From UBA285 sp049970695 (GTDB lineage Archaea; Thermoproteota; Thermoprotei_A; Sulfolobales; Desulfurococcaceae): a DNA stretch of 8,809 bases. Under the pieces are notes generated by a model. It saw only the letters and a program-made list of their open reading frames with translations. It had not been told where the DNA came from and did no database searches. The number at the start of each line of letters is the position of its first letter. Position 1 is the first letter of the stretch. The translations under genes and the position numbers were made by a program. Shown here piece after piece: positions 6,827-8,809 of this stretch. The stretch lies in the NCBI GenBank assembly GCA_049970695.1, contig JBMFML010000021.1, positions 1 to 8,809 on the forward strand, read 5' to 3'.

Positions 6827-7507
6827 GTGCCAAGGGCTCTTGCATTCGCAGTAGGCTTTGATGAAAAGCTTGTGCTTAGATCGGCGTTTAGAGTGGGCTT
6901 AAGGCCCGACGACCACGCCGTGTTAGTGTATTCGCTGAGTGGTGATGAGCAGTCGAAGGCCAAGACCTTGACTGCTCTTGAAACTGTTCGCAGAGTTTTC
7001 TCAAGTGCTGGCATAAAGCTGAGAGAGGTCGAGCTACAAGCGGCGGACTTTGGAAGAGACGTCGGAACTGTTGTGAAGGCCTTAAGAGAGCTCACACCCA
7101 GCGAGCTCGTAATAGCGCTGGGCTCCGGAATGAGGTACTTTGGGGTGGTCTTGACGTACGCAGCCCTCCTATACAGGGAGCTCTACCACGCTGGATGTAG
7201 ATTGTTGTTGCACGTTATGCGCGAAGACGGCCTCTACGACGTCGCAGTCCCATTAGACGTGCTAGAGCTCAGGCTTGGACCTAGGGAGCTTGAAGCTTTG
7301 TGCCTGCTTAAGCCAGGTGAAGAGCCTCCACGAGATGAGCTGGTAAAGAGGGTTGTGAGATCTTTTGGTGTGTCGCAGTCTACTGCTTACGCACTCGTTG
7401 AGAGAATGGGGAAGAGGGGCTTGGTCTCCGTGTCCTATGGCAGGGTTGAGCCGACCCCGCTAGCGAGGGCCATTTACCACTCCTACTGCGAGGAGAAGTC
7501 AACATGA
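6827..7507 (+). CDS. csa3: Csa3-like CRISPR regulator (CARF domain plus winged HTH)
   Basis: Likely transcription factor controlling cas genes. The N-terminal Rossmann-like CARF domain (about residues 1-145) has AVGFDEKLVLRS (8-19), the VLVYS strand (32-36) and the ligand-loop motif VIALGSGMRYFGVVLTYAAL (95-114), which corresponds to the GG(S/T)R-type loop that binds cyclic oligoadenylate in this family. The C-terminal winged HTH (about 151-212) contains ELVKRVVRSFGVSQSTAYAL (171-190) as the helix-turn-helix, then a wing and a PLARAIY helix. Csa3 proteins usually act as dimers. The start is a GTG with GGGAG 6 nt upstream. It is divergent from the cas10d operon and overlaps cas6 by ATGA, so it is well placed to control both units. 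Csa3 is best known from type I-A loci; here it sits with a I-D set. Confidence 0.88.
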   Translation: MPRALAFAVGFDEKLVLRSAFRVGLRPDDHAVLVYSLSGDEQSKAKTLTALETVRRVFSSAGIKLREVELQAADFGRDVGTVVKALRELTPSELVIALGSGMRYFGVVLTYAALLYRELYHAGCRLLLHVMREDGLYDVAVPLDVLELRLGPRELEALCLLKPGEEPPRDELVKRVVRSFGVSQSTAYALVERMGKRGLVSVSYGRVEPTPLARAIYHSYCEEKST

Positions 7508-8343
7508 GCTTTGGGTCGCCGAGGGGTAAGGTTGTTAGAATAGAACTCTACATGAGGTCTAGCGACTACGTCTACAACTTCACAGGCAAGGTTTCGAAGG
7601 CAATACTGCTCACGGAGCTCCCGGAGCTCGAGGTCTATTTCAGGCCCGTGAAGGGCTACTTTAAGCCGTTGCGTGTCAGCCCCCCGCTGAAGGACGGAAT
7701 GGCCGTGACGCCGTACTACGACAAGTCGGGCGAACTGCGACCGGTGGCGTTCGACGGGGAGTATGTGGTGGAGGCAGGGCTGCCCGCGGAGCTCGCAGAC
7801 AAGGTAGCCGAGAGGCTGAGCAGCATTGCCGGCGTCAAGACAAGGCTCAAGTTCGAGAACGCCGTGCTCGAGTACATAGTCAGCAAAGTCGATGTGCTGG
7901 AGCCCAGGGTCAGGCTGGGCAGCGTCGTGGTCGTTAAGTCCGCGAGCCCCGCGCTCCTGCCGAGCCCCCTACTGCCCAGCCAGCACGTGAGGAGGTTCAC
8001 CACCGCCCCATGGGTGGTCTTCTGGGTGCCCTACGCCCTGTACAAGGGCGTGCTGAGCCACGACTACAAGGTCGCTCTCGAAGCGGCCAAGTTCTTCGAG
8101 GAGTGCCTCGCAGAGCACTACTCGACGAAGAGCAAAACGGTTTTTGTAAACTACGACGGGAAGAGGGAGCCGACGCTGATGCTCAGAGCGAGGTACATTA
8201 TGCTGAGGGAAGAGTGTAGGAGTGAGCTGGCCGGCATCTTAGAAACCGCTAGAGTCTTTGGAATAGGCTCGAGCAGGGCTAGTGGCTTTGGAAGCATACT
8301 AGACTTCTCTAACTTTAAATTACCAACCTCGCGGGAGGAGTGA
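7504..8343 (+). CDS. cas6: Cas6 family CRISPR pre-crRNA endoribonuclease
   Basis: Cas6 cuts the repeat RNA to give mature crRNA with an 8-nt 5' handle. The sequence shows the Cas6 pattern of two ferredoxin-like halves: an N-terminal strand VVRIELYM (10-17) and NFTGKVSKAILL (25-36), and near the C-terminus the diagnostic glycine-rich loop FGIGSSRASGFGSILDF (252-268; G253, G255, G261, G263). The catalytic residue cannot be assigned with certainty because Cas6 active sites vary. The ATG at 7504 overlaps the csa3 stop as ATGA, with GAGGAG 8 nt upstream. The middle of the gene (about 7740-8040) is clearly richer in G+C than its last 200 bp. It is encoded apart from the effector operon. Confidence 0.87.
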   Translation: MSFGSPRGKVVRIELYMRSSDYVYNFTGKVSKAILLTELPELEVYFRPVKGYFKPLRVSPPLKDGMAVTPYYDKSGELRPVAFDGEYVVEAGLPAELADKVAERLSSIAGVKTRLKFENAVLEYIVSKVDVLEPRVRLGSVVVVKSASPALLPSPLLPSQHVRRFTTAPWVVFWVPYALYKGVLSHDYKVALEAAKFFEECLAEHYSTKSKTVFVNYDGKREPTLMLRARYIMLREECRSELAGILETARVFGIGSSRASGFGSILDFSNFKLPTSREE

Positions 8344-8604
8344 AAAAGCGGAGTCTTCTTGTACTTCGAACCTCACACGCCTTGCCTTCCGCTATTGATG
8401 ATGGAGGTTTAGCACTTTTAGTTTTCATGTTCAATTTTATCCAAAGACGTGTTTTTCAAGAGCTAATTTCTCTTGTTCCTTAATGTTCAAGCCGGAGGTT
8501 CGCGAGCCACCCGCAAACTCATGCACGAAACTTTTTTGTTATCAATGAAGAATTGAGAGTCTCTTGAGACGGGAAGGGGGCTTATTACTAACGGAGGTAA
8601 CACG
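8344..8604. other. Non-coding flank downstream of cas6
   Basis: About 260 bp, mostly AT-rich, with no convincing reading frame on either strand. It holds the T-rich candidate terminators and a GTCTC-TT-GAGAC inverted repeat (8559-8570). TCTCTTGAG (8560-8568) also pairs exactly with CTCAAGAGA (8614-8622). No CRISPR repeat unit recurs here. Confidence 0.5.
8415..8439 (+). terminator. T-rich stretch after cas6, possible archaeal terminator
   Basis: CTTTTAGTTTTCATG followed by TCAATTTTA lies 70-95 nt after the cas6 stop. Archaeal termination often uses such clustered T runs without a strong hairpin. A further T5 run (8452-8456) precedes a 6-bp hairpin, CAAGAG/CTCTTG (8457-8462 with 8470-8475). 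No other role is visible. Confidence 0.35.
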
Positions 8605-8809
8605 GTGGAAAGACTCAAGAGATTCCTTCTCAGGGATCACTAACGAAGATCTGCTTTTTCAGCGCTTTACGGACTTAGCCGGAGTGGATAAAGTGTTTTA
8701 CTCGACCTTGTCGAGTCCGTGGGGCTTTCCAATGACGTCTCATTAGTCACTCTTTACAGTAGCGCAGGCGAGATTGAGTGGATACACAAGCTGAACGAGT
8801 CGCCGAAGC
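8605..8809 (+). pseudogene. Possible frameshifted gene start of unknown function, continuing past the window edge
   Basis: GGAGGTAA (8593-8600) followed by GTG at 8605 is an almost ideal archaeal start, yet this frame gives only VERLKRFLLRDH before a TAA at 8641. Protein-like sequence continues in the next frame (NEDLLFQRFTDLAGVDKV, 8642-8695), then returns to the original frame from about 8698 as LLDLVESVGLSNDVSLVTLY and onward to the window end without a stop. The second switch lies at a TTTT run. A gene with two compensating indels, sequencing errors, or an unrelated gene starting at GTG 8719 would all fit. I do not recognise the product. Confidence 0.35.

Noticed and set aside
6715..7095. 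126-aa reading frame on the minus strand opposite csa3
   Set aside because: It is antisense to the well-supported csa3 gene, has a Ser/Leu-rich low-information sequence and no ribosome binding site, and runs into the divergent promoter region.
8564..8746. 60-aa plus-strand reading frame starting with TTG
   Set aside because: The better start signal (GGAGGTAA-GTG at 8605) is in another frame, and only the middle part of this frame looks protein-like. I treated the region as a broken gene instead.
8344..8809. CRISPR array or leader downstream of cas6
   Set aside because: No 24-37 bp unit recurs at regular spacing. The GTCTC-TT-GAGAC element and nearby pairing arms are single occurrences.

Overview
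This window is most of a type I-D CRISPR-Cas locus. It comes from an archaeon, most likely a hyperthermophilic member of the Thermoproteota (Thermofilum-like lineages are a reasonable guess, but I cannot fix the genus from sequence alone). The evidence is archaeal TATA-like promoters, GTG and TTG starts, GGTGA-type ribosome binding sites, a Csa3 CARF-HTH regulator, and the I-D signature genes cas10d, csc2 and csc1.

Layout. On the minus strand, from 6639 down to 1, lies one compact operon: cas10d (large subunit, HD nuclease) - a separate 166-aa gene that I read as the small subunit Cas11d - csc2 (Cas7 backbone) - csc1 (Cas5) - cas3' (helicase without HD) - cas2 (N-terminus only; it runs off the window). 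Gene spacing is ATGA overlap, 11-bp overlap, 2 bp, 39 bp and 9 bp. On the plus strand, from 6827 up to 8343, a divergent two-gene unit encodes csa3 (CARF-wHTH regulator) and cas6 (crRNA endonuclease), joined by an ATGA overlap. The 187-bp gap between the two units carries promoters for both directions. The last 466 bp (8344-8809) hold no intact gene that I can defend. They show T-rich stretches after cas6 and then what looks like a frameshifted gene start with a very good ribosome binding site. No CRISPR array, cas1 or cas4 is visible; cas1 and cas4 may lie beyond position 1.

How it works together. Cas6 processes crRNA. Csc2, Csc1, Cas10d and Cas11d should assemble the I-D effector. Cas10d carries the HD nuclease and Cas3' supplies ATP-driven unwinding. 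Cas2 belongs to spacer acquisition, and Csa3 is likely the local transcriptional controller.

The most unusual points are these. The small subunit appears to be a stand-alone gene, whereas in studied I-D systems it comes from internal translation within cas10d. A perfect 26-bp palindrome sits exactly at the cas10d/cas11d junction, just before a strong ribosome binding site. A CARF-domain regulator is present although nothing in the window looks able to make cyclic oligoadenylate.
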